A stretch of DNA of 6,483 bases from Thalassospiraceae bacterium. Its GTDB lineage: Bacteria; Pseudomonadota; Alphaproteobacteria; Rhodospirillales; Magnetovibrionaceae. The stretch's first letter is position 1; each line of letters opens with the position of its first letter. The position numbers were made by a program, and so were the translations under genes. Location: assembly GCA_030637205.1 (NCBI GenBank), contig DAOVVL010000121.1, positions 1 through 6,483 on the forward strand. The letters are read 5' to 3'. The notes under the pieces were generated by a model. The model saw nothing but the letters and a program-made list of their open reading frames with translations. It had not been told where the DNA came from and did no database searches. Of the stretch, positions 1 through 5,286 are shown piece by piece.

Positions 1-54
1 GCGTGTGCGGTGCGTAAAGTTAGTTATGAAGATGATTCGGCTGTGAAGAATTGA
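1..54 (+). CDS. Possible C-terminal end of an upstream gene (partial)
   Basis: Frame 1 is open from the first base of the window to a TGA at 52-54 and reads ACAVRKVSYEDDSAVKN. The other two forward frames also close within 45 nt, so openness alone proves little. The composition is ordinary for a polar C-terminus. The stop overlaps the Shine-Dalgarno-like GAGG (53-56) of the next gene, which starts 12 nt later, as would be expected inside an operon. No function can be assigned. Confidence 0.3.
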   Translation, partial: ACAVRKVSYEDDSAVKN

Positions 55-66
55 GGAAAAACCAAC

Positions 67-354
67 GTGGGCGCAGTAATAATAACAAACAGCATATTCA
101 ATCACATCAAACACGACATCACAAATGGCAGGATGCTTGAGGCGGTTCATAAATGGCAGAGTTTCTCGGGCACGTCGGGAAAATGTCATTCAGTTTGCGC
201 AGATGACGAGTCCCAATGGACAAAAAAATGTGCGGGTTGTCTTATCGGGCAGCTTCTCAGCGAAGTTGTGTGTCGTTACAAAGACGACCGCGAAGCCAAT
301 CTCTACGTCGGTCTTGCCGACGACCTACAGATTTGGTTGGGCCAAAATCAATAA
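67..354 (+). CDS. Small cysteine-rich protein of unknown function
   Basis: This is a 95-residue frame starting with GTG, with GAGG at 53-56 placed 10 nt upstream. An internal in-frame ATG at 133 (residue 23) is an alternative start. I do not recognise the family. The centre has cysteines at residues 40, 44, 55, 58 and 69, giving a C-x3-C-x10-C-x2-C arrangement that could bind a metal. The second half is acidic and looks helical (about residues 60-92). There is no signal peptide or membrane segment. The first 20 codons are rich in ATA, ACA and AAT, unlike the GC-rich neighbours, so the early part could be spurious or the gene could be acquired. The last 7 nt overlap the end of the convergent minus-strand gene. 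The gene is plausible but not certain. Confidence 0.5.
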   Translation: MGAVIITNSIFNHIKHDITNGRMLEAVHKWQSFSGTSGKCHSVCADDESQWTKKCAGCLIGQLLSEVVCRYKDDREANLYVGLADDLQIWLGQNQ

Positions 355-1007
355 TTGTTCACGCCTTTGGGGCTTTGCAGGGCGCGGCGCTGCAAACGGG
401 TATCGGTGGCGATCATGGTGACTTTCAGGATATCCGATCCGTCCGTTGGCGTGCGCGTGGCCAGATCAAGGCGCTGCCCTTTGCCAAGCCACCAGCTGTA
501 TTTGCAAGCCCGCATTCCATCGGTAATGCGCGCGTTGCATGAATCGGTAGAAGGGGCGCCATGGGCCGAGATGATTTCATAAACCACCGCCTCTTCATCG
601 ATGTCATTTAAGATGGTGTCATAGCGCGCCCGATAGGAAAAAATCGTTTCGCCGTCTCTGCCGTACCACGCGGTATAGCGCGCACCGCTATCCAGATAAG
701 AGGCAACGATCTGTCCGCGCGCGTTGACGCCGCCCATCACGTCGGGGCGTTTGGCCTGCAGGCTGGCAAGGCTGGTTCCCAGTTTGAAATCGCCGATTTG
801 GAACTGGTCATTCTGTTGCTTGCGGATTTGTGTGAAAAAGTTTGTAACCTTTGGTGCAAACCCATTGTAGTTCTTGATCATCAACAAGGCGGCCAACATC
901 AGAAATGCAAACAGGCACAAGGCAACCAGTGCGGAAATATCCGGATCTTTTTTCGATTGCCCGGCGTGAAAGTTAAAATTCTGTTTATCGATTGCCGTGG
1001 TGCTCAT
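348..1007 (-). CDS. Single-pass membrane-anchored protein of unknown function
   Basis: This 219-residue protein starts at ATG 1007-1005, with a GGGGGA ribosome-binding site (about 1015-1020) placed 7 nt upstream. A polar N-terminus of about 23 residues is followed by one strongly hydrophobic segment (about residues 24-45). After that comes a soluble domain, which by the positive-inside pattern is probably periplasmic. Within it, residues 70-200 read like an alternating strand fold with aromatic patches (YTAWYGRDG near 111-119, YSWW near 170-173). Two cysteines, C157 and C168, could form a disulphide outside the cytoplasm. The segment near residues 72-92 (GDFKLGTSLASLQAKRPDV) resembles the start of small repeat-like periplasmic domains, but I cannot name a family. 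The gene stands alone: divergent from the protease gene and convergent with the small cysteine-rich gene. Coding status is well supported by length, GC-rich third positions and the ribosome-binding site. Confidence 0.85.
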   Translation of the reverse strand: MSTTAIDKQNFNFHAGQSKKDPDISALVALCLFAFLMLAALLMIKNYNGFAPKVTNFFTQIRKQQNDQFQIGDFKLGTSLASLQAKRPDVMGGVNARGQIVASYLDSGARYTAWYGRDGETIFSYRARYDTILNDIDEEAVVYEIISAHGAPSTDSCNARITDGMRACKYSWWLGKGQRLDLATRTPTDGSDILKVTMIATDTRLQRRALQSPKGVNNY

Positions 1008-1268
1008 GGGTTTTCCCCCGATTTGTTTAACTGCATTTCATTACAAACAATGCGTGTTGCTGAAACCATTTTAAGGCGATGCAACGGCGCGTTATGTGTC
1101 CGCTATCACAGTCAGGGGAATATTTATAACTGTTTGAAAATAAGACATTTTTAACGATTTTGTCGAACGTTTCAATGGCTCGAAAAATGAAGATTTTATT
1201 AACTTTGCACGTGCATCAAACAAATAACGAATCACATACGAAGTTTAATCCGTCATGGGTGGATTTAT

Positions 1269-1297
1269 TTGTACGCACAACAGTCCCGGGGTATGAT
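1269..1297 (+). promoter_or_regulatory. Sigma70-type promoter of the HtpX-like gene
   Basis: A -35 box TTGTAC (1269-1274) and a -10 box TATGAT (1292-1297) are separated by exactly 17 nt. The -35 matches the TTGACA consensus at four of six positions and the -10 matches TATAAT at five of six. Transcription would begin near 1304 and give a leader of about 60 nt before the start codon at 1364. Confidence 0.6.
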
Positions 1298-1350
1298 TGC
1301 GGTGTAAATGAGCCCAAAATTTTTAATTCTTGACCATGCCGGCCCTGAAC

Positions 1351-1355
1351 GGGAG
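1351..1355 (+). promoter_or_regulatory. Ribosome-binding site that decides the HtpX-like start
   Basis: GGGAG lies only 2 nt before an ATG at 1358 but 8 nt before the in-frame ATG at 1364. The second spacing is the normal one, so translation most likely begins at 1364 and the longer version with two extra residues (M-V) is less likely. Confidence 0.55.
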
Positions 1356-1363
1356 CCATGGTA

Positions 1364-2287
1364 ATGCGCAATTTTTTGCAAACGGCGATCTTGCTGATCG
1401 CCATGACCGCCCTGTTGGGTTTTATCGGTTGGATGCTGGCGGGCACCGACGGACTGGTCCTGACCGCAGCCTGCGGCTTCACCTTCATGGCGTTCGGGCG
1501 CGACGTTTCAAGCCAGTGGACCTTGCGCGCAATTGGGGCCAGTCAGGTCAGTCCCGCCGATGTGCCGGTGCTTTACACCATCTTTGAAGAAATCTCCCGG
1601 CGCGCGGGGCTTACACAATTGCCGGGCCTTTACCTTCTAGATAGCACCTTTATGGTCGGTTTTTCCGCTGGCACCAGCCGCCACAACGTCAATATTGTGC
1701 TCAGCGGGCCGCTGTTGCAGGGGCTGAATGGGCGGGAAATTGCCTCGGTTCTGGCCCATGAAATGGCGCATATCGTTGCCGGCGATCTATCGGTAATGGG
1801 CCTGGCCGACCTGATCACGCGGATGACACGGACACTGTCGCTGGTGGGGATATTTCTAGCACTTATTAACCTGCCCATTGCCTATTCCGGCGGCGAGCAT
1901 ATTTCGTGGGCGGCCCTGATACTGTTGGTTTGTGCGCCGCTGGTCAGCGTCTTCATCCAGTTCACGCTTTCGCGCGTTCGTGAATTTGAAGCCGATGCCA
2001 AGGCGGTTCATATTTCCGGCGACCCTGAAGCCCTATGCAGCGCCCTGGAAAAAATGGAAATTCATCAAAAGGCGCTGTGGCGCAATTTGCTGATCCCGGT
2101 AAAACCGGGCAGCGAGCCGTCGCTGCTGCGTTCCCATCCGTTGACCGCCCAGCGTATCCGTCATATCCGCACGATTGAGCCCGTCAACGATCCGCTTCCG
2201 GAAACCTTGTTTGCGAGCACCATTCAGAAAGGCGACCACGGTCCCGTCGGGGCGCCGGTGCGCTGGTTGCTGCGGTGGTGGCGATAG
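1364..2287 (+). CDS. HtpX-like M48-family membrane zinc metalloprotease
   Basis: The 307-residue protein is close to the usual HtpX length of about 290. Two hydrophobic segments open it (about residues 4-26 and 30-44). The catalytic region follows, with the zinc motif HEMAH at 132-136 (two His ligands and the catalytic Glu). Two more membrane segments come next (about 158-175 and 182-200). The third-ligand motif EFEAD is at 207-211 in the typical setting SRVREFEAD. The conserved HPLTAQRI segment is at 258-265, matching the HP-T-xRI signature of M48 proteases. HtpX enzymes are inner-membrane proteases with a cytoplasmic active site that remove misfolded membrane proteins, in concert with FtsH. 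The tail is short, basic and rich in Trp. The gene has its own promoter and ends 9 nt from the convergent ubiX. Family membership is firm, but orthology to classical HtpX is less so, because sequence around the motifs is diverged. Confidence 0.92.
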   Translation: MRNFLQTAILLIAMTALLGFIGWMLAGTDGLVLTAACGFTFMAFGRDVSSQWTLRAIGASQVSPADVPVLYTIFEEISRRAGLTQLPGLYLLDSTFMVGFSAGTSRHNVNIVLSGPLLQGLNGREIASVLAHEMAHIVAGDLSVMGLADLITRMTRTLSLVGIFLALINLPIAYSGGEHISWAALILLVCAPLVSVFIQFTLSRVREFEADAKAVHISGDPEALCSALEKMEIHQKALWRNLLIPVKPGSEPSLLRSHPLTAQRIRHIRTIEPVNDPLPETLFASTIQKGDHGPVGAPVRWLLRWWR

Positions 2288-2296
2288 ACGGTGCGC

Positions 2297-2884
2297 TCAA
2301 TCGCCTTGCCAGCGTTTAACCAGATCGTTGTCCAACCCGATCTGGTCCAGTGCGCGCCCAACGGTGTGGCGCACGATGTCGGCAATGCTTTCAGGGTTTG
2401 TATAAAAGCCCGGCACCGGCGGCATAATAATGCATCCGTGGTCAGTTGCACGCGCCATCAGGTCCAGGTGGCCCTTGTGCAGGGGCGTTTCACGCACCAT
2501 CAGCACGACGGGGCGACGTTCTTTCAGCATCACATCGGCGGCGCGCAACAAAAGGTTGTGCGCATAGGCACCGGCAATGCCCGACAGGGTCTTGATCGAA
2601 CACGGCGCCACGATCATGGCACGGGCTTTGAACGATCCGCTGGCAGGCGGCGCGCCGATGTCCTTGATGTTATAGACCTCGGTTGCCAGCGCGCGGATAT
2701 CATCCATGCCTTGGCCGGTTTCGTGCTTGAGGGTTCTGAGGCCCGCCTCGGTCACGATGGCGTGGGCGTTGATGCCCAACTGGCCCAGCGCGCGCAAGGT
2801 CTCAACCCCATAAATGGCCCCGCTGGCACCGGATATGGCAACGATCACAGGTGGTTCGGATGATTTGGCTGTGGGTTCGCTCAT
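2297..2884 (-). CDS. ubiX: UbiX flavin prenyltransferase
   Basis: The 195-residue product matches the UbiX/Pad1 flavoprotein family throughout. The nucleotide-binding start ISGASGAIYGVETL is at 17-30, APCSIKTLSGIAGAY at 93-107, the signature VLMVRETPLHKGHL at 127-140, and PPVPGFYTNPESI at 155-167. The family joins dimethylallyl phosphate to reduced FMN to make prenylated FMN. That is the cofactor of UbiD-type decarboxylases, including the ubiquinone-pathway step from 4-hydroxy-3-polyprenylbenzoate. The enzyme is cytosolic and usually dodecameric. The N-terminus is about 10 residues longer than usual (a Ser/Pro/Glu-rich lead), but an in-frame TAG 30 nt upstream excludes an earlier start. A GTG at residue 13 has no ribosome-binding site. 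The ATG overlaps the stop of a 36-codon frame upstream (ATGA) and its own ribosome-binding site is poor, so translation may be coupled. No ubiD is visible here. Confidence 0.97.
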   Translation of the reverse strand: MSEPTAKSSEPPVIVAISGASGAIYGVETLRALGQLGINAHAIVTEAGLRTLKHETGQGMDDIRALATEVYNIKDIGAPPASGSFKARAMIVAPCSIKTLSGIAGAYAHNLLLRAADVMLKERRPVVLMVRETPLHKGHLDLMARATDHGCIIMPPVPGFYTNPESIADIVRHTVGRALDQIGLDNDLVKRWQGD

Positions 2885-2991
2885 GCCCTGATCTTGATGG
2901 CTTCGGCCCCGCTAGGCAAGTGTTGCAATAAAAAGATGAGGGGATAGGGACATTCCCGCCCCGTGACCGGATCGAGCTTTGCTATAGCCAT
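2881..2991 (-). CDS. Possible 36-residue TusA-like peptide coupled to ubiX
   Basis: A minus-strand ATG at 2991-2989 opens 36 codons ending in a TGA that overlaps the ubiX ATG (ATGA, 2881-2884). The peptide contains LDPVTGRECPYPL (residues 6-18), then a helix-like stretch FLLQHLPSG and a final strand-like AIKIRA. This order (LD-x-x-G-x-x-CPxP, helix, LPxG, strand) is that of the first half of TusA/SirA-type sulfur carriers, in which the Cys of CPxP carries persulfide. Full TusA proteins are about 75-80 residues, so this would be a half-domain or a remnant. A G-run (3003-3008) lies 11 nt upstream as a weak ribosome-binding site. The same frame stays open further upstream, but there it is opposite the hydrolase gene and looks like a shadow. 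Similarity was judged by eye only. It could be a coupled leader peptide or chance. Confidence 0.4.
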   Translation of the reverse strand: MAIAKLDPVTGRECPYPLIFLLQHLPSGAEAIKIRA

Positions 2992-3022
2992 CTCAGCTAA
3001 GACCCCCCAAGACACTAATGAT

Positions 3023-3037
3023 CTATAATGATTATAG
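3023..3037. promoter_or_regulatory. Palindromic, apparently bidirectional -10 element
   Basis: CTATAATGATTATAG is a perfect 7-bp inverted repeat around one base. It provides TATAAT on the plus strand (3024-3029) for the hydrolase gene and TATAAT on the minus strand (3036-3031) for the small ORF and ubiX. Starts near 3036 (plus) and 3024 (minus) would give leaders of about 22 and 33 nt. Neither side shows a good -35 box at 16-18 nt, so activity may need an activator, or the palindrome may also be an operator. Confidence 0.45.
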
Positions 3038-3057
3038 CTTGAAATCAGGAAACTGAA

Positions 3058-3939
3058 ATGTCGACGCCGATGACTTCGCAAAACGGTCTCAACTTGAACC
3101 GGGCTGGATTGACTATGTTGAATGTATTTTTGGTAGCCGGGCTGTTTTATTCCCTCTTCATAGTTGCCATGTTCCTCATGCAACGCAGCTTCATGTATTA
3201 CCCCGACACAGAACTGCCATCGCTGAGCGACAGCAACGTTCCTGAAATGCAGGAAATTAAAACCAAGACCAGTGATGGCCTTGATCTGGTGGCGTGGTAC
3301 GCAGCGCCCAGCGATCCGGCACGCCCGGTGGTGATCCTGTTTCACGGCAATGCGGGCAACATTGGTGACCGGGGATACAAGGCGCGTTTGCTGCTGGACC
3401 GGGGATATGGCGTTTTGTTGGCCGAATACCGTGGCTTTTCCGGCAATCCGGGAACGCCGGACGAACCGGGCCTGGTGGCCGATGGCCGCGCCGCAATAGA
3501 TTATCTGCTGGGCGTGGGTGTTTCTGAATCCAACATGGTGGTGTATGGGGAATCGCTGGGAACCGGCGTTGCCGTAAAGCTGGCTATAGATACCGCCTTT
3601 GACGGCAAGCCGTTCAAGGCGATGGTGCTGGAAGCGCCGTTTTCATCCGCCGTGGATGCGGCGCGCGCGCATTACCCGTTTTTGCCGGTTAAAATGTTCC
3701 TGAAAGACCGCTTTGAATCGGAACCGCTGATCAGTGCGGTACGCACGCCGGTATTTATTTTCCATGGCGATCAGGACTGGACCATTCCCATTCGTCTGGG
3801 CAAGAAGCTGTTTGCCGCCGCCCAGCAACCCAAACAGTCGCTGTGGATCAAGGGGGCAGGGCACAACAACCTGTTCGATTTCGGTGCCGGGGAAGCGGTT
3901 CTGGGGTTCCTGAACAAGGTAGATTCCGGCGGCTTCTAA
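3058..3939 (+). CDS. Membrane-anchored alpha/beta hydrolase (BEM46/ABHD13/YfhR-like)
   Basis: The 293-residue protein starts at ATG 3058, with AGGA (3047-3050) placed 7 nt upstream. One hydrophobic anchor (about residues 18-41) is followed by a MQRSFMYYPD segment (41-50), typical of the entry to this family's catalytic domain. The hydrolase domain shows the oxyanion motif HGNAGN (96-101) and EYRGFSGNPG (123-132). The nucleophile elbow is GESLG with Ser166 (164-168), the acid is Asp240 in HGDQDWTIP (236-244), and the base is His269 in GAGHNNL. The triad is complete, so the enzyme should be active as a serine hydrolase, probably an esterase, lipase or thioesterase. The substrate cannot be told from sequence. 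The single anchor places the domain at the membrane, but its side is uncertain. It diverges from ubiX across a short gap with symmetric -10 boxes. No strong terminator follows. Confidence 0.92.
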   Translation: MSTPMTSQNGLNLNRAGLTMLNVFLVAGLFYSLFIVAMFLMQRSFMYYPDTELPSLSDSNVPEMQEIKTKTSDGLDLVAWYAAPSDPARPVVILFHGNAGNIGDRGYKARLLLDRGYGVLLAEYRGFSGNPGTPDEPGLVADGRAAIDYLLGVGVSESNMVVYGESLGTGVAVKLAIDTAFDGKPFKAMVLEAPFSSAVDAARAHYPFLPVKMFLKDRFESEPLISAVRTPVFIFHGDQDWTIPIRLGKKLFAAAQQPKQSLWIKGAGHNNLFDFGAGEAVLGFLNKVDSGGF

Positions 3940-4024
3940 GGCTTGCGAAGGCCTTTGGGGGCAATTTCCAAACCGAGCCATTGCCTTAGCTAAACCCCAC
4001 AATCCATTGATTTCAATACATATA

Positions 4025-4045
4025 GTGACCTAATGCAGGGGTCAC
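4025..4045. repeat. Inverted repeat GTGACC-N9-GGTCAC
   Basis: Perfect 6-bp arms (4025-4030 and 4040-4045) flank 9 nt, giving a 21-bp symmetric site. It has no U-run and lies about 190 nt before the 140-aa gene, so an operator is more likely than a terminator. A related GACC/GGTC pair occurs before the next gene at 4691-4718. Confidence 0.4.
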
Positions 4046-4056
4046 CGATTCTTTGC

Positions 4057-4071
4057 TGGCGAATCCCTTGA
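4057..4071 (+). promoter_or_regulatory. Weak sigma54-type promoter candidate
   Basis: TGGC (4057-4060) and TTGA (4068-4071) are spaced so that the -24 GG (4058-4059) and the -12 GA (4070-4071) are separated by 10 nt, as in the TGGC-N7-TTGC consensus. The -12 base is A rather than C. Sigma54 commonly drives flagellar genes in alphaproteobacteria, which fits the rod-like gene downstream. A match of this quality can arise by chance. Confidence 0.25.
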
Positions 4072-4232
4072 TATTGCTAGTAAAATATTAACCATAGCTG
4101 CGCCCGATAGAATTTCAGGGCGTTAAGTCATGGCCAGAAAGCCACAAAAACTTGGAACCGATGTCCGAGCACCTATCGTGGTGCGCGGGCACTTCTGGTG
4201 GTTCCAGACAGAGTTTAACAAGGCGGAAAACC

Positions 4233-4655
4233 ATGGCGCTAGGCGCCCGGCAACTACCCAGTCTATCCCAGCCCCTGCCTGTCGGTCAGTCGCATGCGGC
4301 CGCGCGCGCCTATGCGACGGTTTCCAGTGGCCCGGTCGAGGAAATTGACGCTAAATCGGGCGTTACGACCGAAGAAAACTTCGCTTTTAAGGATTTTACC
4401 GATGCCGGCTTCCGTCGCCGTCGCGAAGCCCCGCCGATCAAGAACACCGCAGGCAAAGTTGATATTCCTTCGGCGTCCTTTGCCCACATCATGATCCAGG
4501 AACAAGCCAACAGCGAAACGCCGGAGGCGCCCCAATACGGCACCAACGCCTTTCGCGGCATGTTGAGCCGCGCGATTAACGCATATGAAAACACGGCCGA
4601 GGTTATCAGTGGCGGCGTCAGCCCGCTGGGGGCCACATTTTCGCTGACACTATGA
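4233..4655 (+). CDS. Unrecognised 140-residue protein, upstream partner of the rod-like gene
   Basis: ATG 4233 is preceded by AGGCGG (4221-4226) at 6 nt, which favours this start over an in-frame ATG at 4152. The protein has no signal peptide or membrane segment. Residues 1-50 are Pro/Ser/Ala-rich and probably disordered. A basic run RRRR lies at 61-64. The C-terminal 35 residues (FRGMLSRAINAYENTAEVI at 108-126, then a Gly/Ser turn and ATFSLTL) look like the only ordered part, an amphipathic helix plus a short strand. I do not recognise a family. The short distance (95 nt) to a flagellar rod-type gene on the same strand suggests a role linked to the flagellum, but this is inference. GC-rich third codon positions support coding on this strand over the opposite-strand frame. 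Confidence 0.7.
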   Translation: MALGARQLPSLSQPLPVGQSHAAARAYATVSSGPVEEIDAKSGVTTEENFAFKDFTDAGFRRRREAPPIKNTAGKVDIPSASFAHIMIQEQANSETPEAPQYGTNAFRGMLSRAINAYENTAEVISGGVSPLGATFSLTL

Positions 4656-4690
4656 AGATCCGCTCCGGTGACAGCCATCACTGAGCCGAA

Positions 4691-4718
4691 AAGACCAGTT
4701 TGGTTAAATAGGGGTCTT
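4691..4718. repeat. Inverted repeat AAGACC-N16-GGTCTT
   Basis: Perfect 6-bp arms (4691-4696 and 4713-4718) flank 16 AT-rich nt in the gap between the 140-aa gene and the rod-like gene. A further GACC half-site occurs at 4731-4734. There is no U-run, so termination is unlikely. A regulator site or an mRNA hairpin ahead of the ribosome-binding site is possible. Confidence 0.3.
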
Positions 4719-4750
4719 GGACAGCAAAGAGACCAAATGAGGATTTGAGG

Positions 4751-5113
4751 ATGATTGCAGGAATACTCGGTGCAGCCATTTCAGGGGTAAATCTCAATTC
4801 GCAGCGCGTAAGCGCGGCGGCGAAAAACATCGCCAATGTGTCTACGCCCGGCTACCAGCCTGAAAAGGTTGAAGCCACCAGCGTGGTTACAGGCCAGTCA
4901 CCGGCAAACGCCTATCAGCCAGGTGGCGTGCAAAGCGTGACCCGCACCCAGTTGGTTGATGTGAACGGCGTGCTCAGTACCCAGCCCAGCGCCACCGATC
5001 TTGGAACCGAGTTTGCAAACATGATCCTGGCTGAAAAAGCTTACAGCGCCAGCCTCAAAGCGATGAGTGTGGCCGAAGACATGACCGAGAACCTGCTTGA
5101 CGTGGTGGGTTAG
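4751..5113 (+). CDS. FlgC-like flagellar basal-body rod family protein
   Basis: ATG 4751 is used because GAGGA (4739-4743) lies 7 nt upstream. A TTG at 4745 would leave only 1 nt. The 120-residue protein has the two hallmarks of rod, hook and filament-axis proteins. The N-terminal heptad segment ends in KNIANVSTPGYQ (25-36), and the C-terminal segment DLGTEFANMILAEKAYSASL (83-102) continues through KAMSVAEDMTENLLDVVG. These ends pair into the coiled-coil core of the flagellar axial structure, outside the inner membrane. No cleavable signal is present, consistent with export by the flagellar type III apparatus. Length is near FlgC (about 134), but the middle is shorter and lacks the usual Asp/Gly/Tyr-rich FlgC stretch before the C-terminal helix. 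The gene is isolated from other flagellar genes here, so it may be a paralogue rather than the main FlgC. A terminator follows. Confidence 0.85.
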   Translation: MIAGILGAAISGVNLNSQRVSAAAKNIANVSTPGYQPEKVEATSVVTGQSPANAYQPGGVQSVTRTQLVDVNGVLSTQPSATDLGTEFANMILAEKAYSASLKAMSVAEDMTENLLDVVG

Positions 5114-5162
5114 CAGTTTATTAACCTTAGGTGTCCGACCCTGATGCTAACGCATTGAAAAC

Positions 5163-5185
5163 AAAGGTGGCTTATCGCCATTTTT
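5163..5185 (+). terminator. Intrinsic terminator after the rod-like gene
   Basis: AAAGGTGGC (5163-5171) pairs with GCCATTTTT (5177-5185) around the loop TTATC. This gives nine pairs, two of them G-U, and the 3' arm itself provides a run of five U. It lies about 50 nt after the stop of the rod-like gene and separates it from the next transcription unit. Confidence 0.6.
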
Positions 5186-5219
5186 GGCATTTTCCGTTAA
5201 CATTTTACGGCCCGCCAAG

Positions 5220-5228
5220 TGCTATGAT
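5220..5228 (+). promoter_or_regulatory. Extended -10 promoter of the Panacea gene
   Basis: TGCTATGAT combines a TATGAT -10 box (5223-5228) with the TGn extension (5220-5222). No -35 box stands at 16-18 nt (TTAACA at 5197-5202 is 20 nt away), which an extended -10 tolerates. The predicted start near 5235 leaves a leader of about 50 nt. Confidence 0.5.
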
Positions 5229-5286
5229 CAATGGCTCTTCGCCGCCCGCGACCTGCATATTCAGCAAGCTGATAAGGACCAAGTGA

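Larger units (their letters stand above)
1008..1363. other. AT-rich divergent intergenic region
   Basis: This 356-nt gap separates the membrane-anchored gene (minus) from the HtpX-like gene (plus). It is clearly richer in A and T than both genes and has no convincing reading frame. It contains the plus-strand promoter at 1269-1297. A perfect 10-bp palindrome, TGCACGTGCA (1206-1215), lies about 55 nt upstream of that promoter's -35 box and could be a regulator site. A weak inverted repeat TTGTTT/AAACAA (1023-1028 and 1045-1050) sits just upstream of the minus gene. I could not find a convincing minus-strand promoter. Confidence 0.5.
3940..4232 (+). other. Intergenic region upstream of the flagellar-like gene pair
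   Basis: This is 293 nt without a convincing gene. It holds a dyad (4025-4045), a sigma54-like element (4057-4071) and, further down, CCCGATAG (4103-4110). The last resembles the GCCGATAA -10 of flagellar sigma28 promoters but lacks a good -35. An ATG at 4130 has AGGG nine nt upstream and stays open for 72 codons, running out of frame into the next gene. The upstream in-frame extension of the 140-aa gene (from 4152) reads like non-coding sequence. I regard both as not real, though a short leader peptide from 4130 cannot be excluded. Confidence 0.45.

Noticed and set aside
1137..1151. AAAAT-AAGAC-ATTTT inverted repeat
   Set aside because: It is a short AT-only stem in an AT-rich gap, expected by chance.
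2291..2863. 190-codon plus-strand frame over ubiX
   Set aside because: It mirrors the clear UbiX coding sequence on the other strand and is His/Arg-rich without domain structure.
3367..3407. Repeated GACCGGGGATA (3367-3377 and 3397-3407) in the hydrolase gene
   Set aside because: The repeat is only 11 nt and encodes DRGY twice in ordinary alpha/beta-hydrolase sequence, so chance is likely.
3938..3955. Hairpin AAGGCTT-GCG-AA(G)GCCTT overlapping the hydrolase stop codon
   Set aside because: One base is bulged and the following sequence is G-rich with no U-run, so it is not a convincing intrinsic terminator.
4081..4110. Sigma28-like promoter with CCCGATAG as -10
   Set aside because: The only TAAA-type -35 candidate lies three bases too far away and the correctly spaced octamer matches poorly, so I mention it only in the intergenic entry.
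4130..4348. 72-codon frame from ATG 4130 with AGGG upstream
   Set aside because: Its second half overlaps the better-supported 140-aa gene out of frame, and its composition beyond about residue 35 looks like a shadow of that gene.
4310..4681. 123-codon minus-strand frame opposite the 140-aa gene
   Set aside because: It is the antisense of a gene with a good ribosome-binding site and GC-rich third positions, and it has no recognisable motif.
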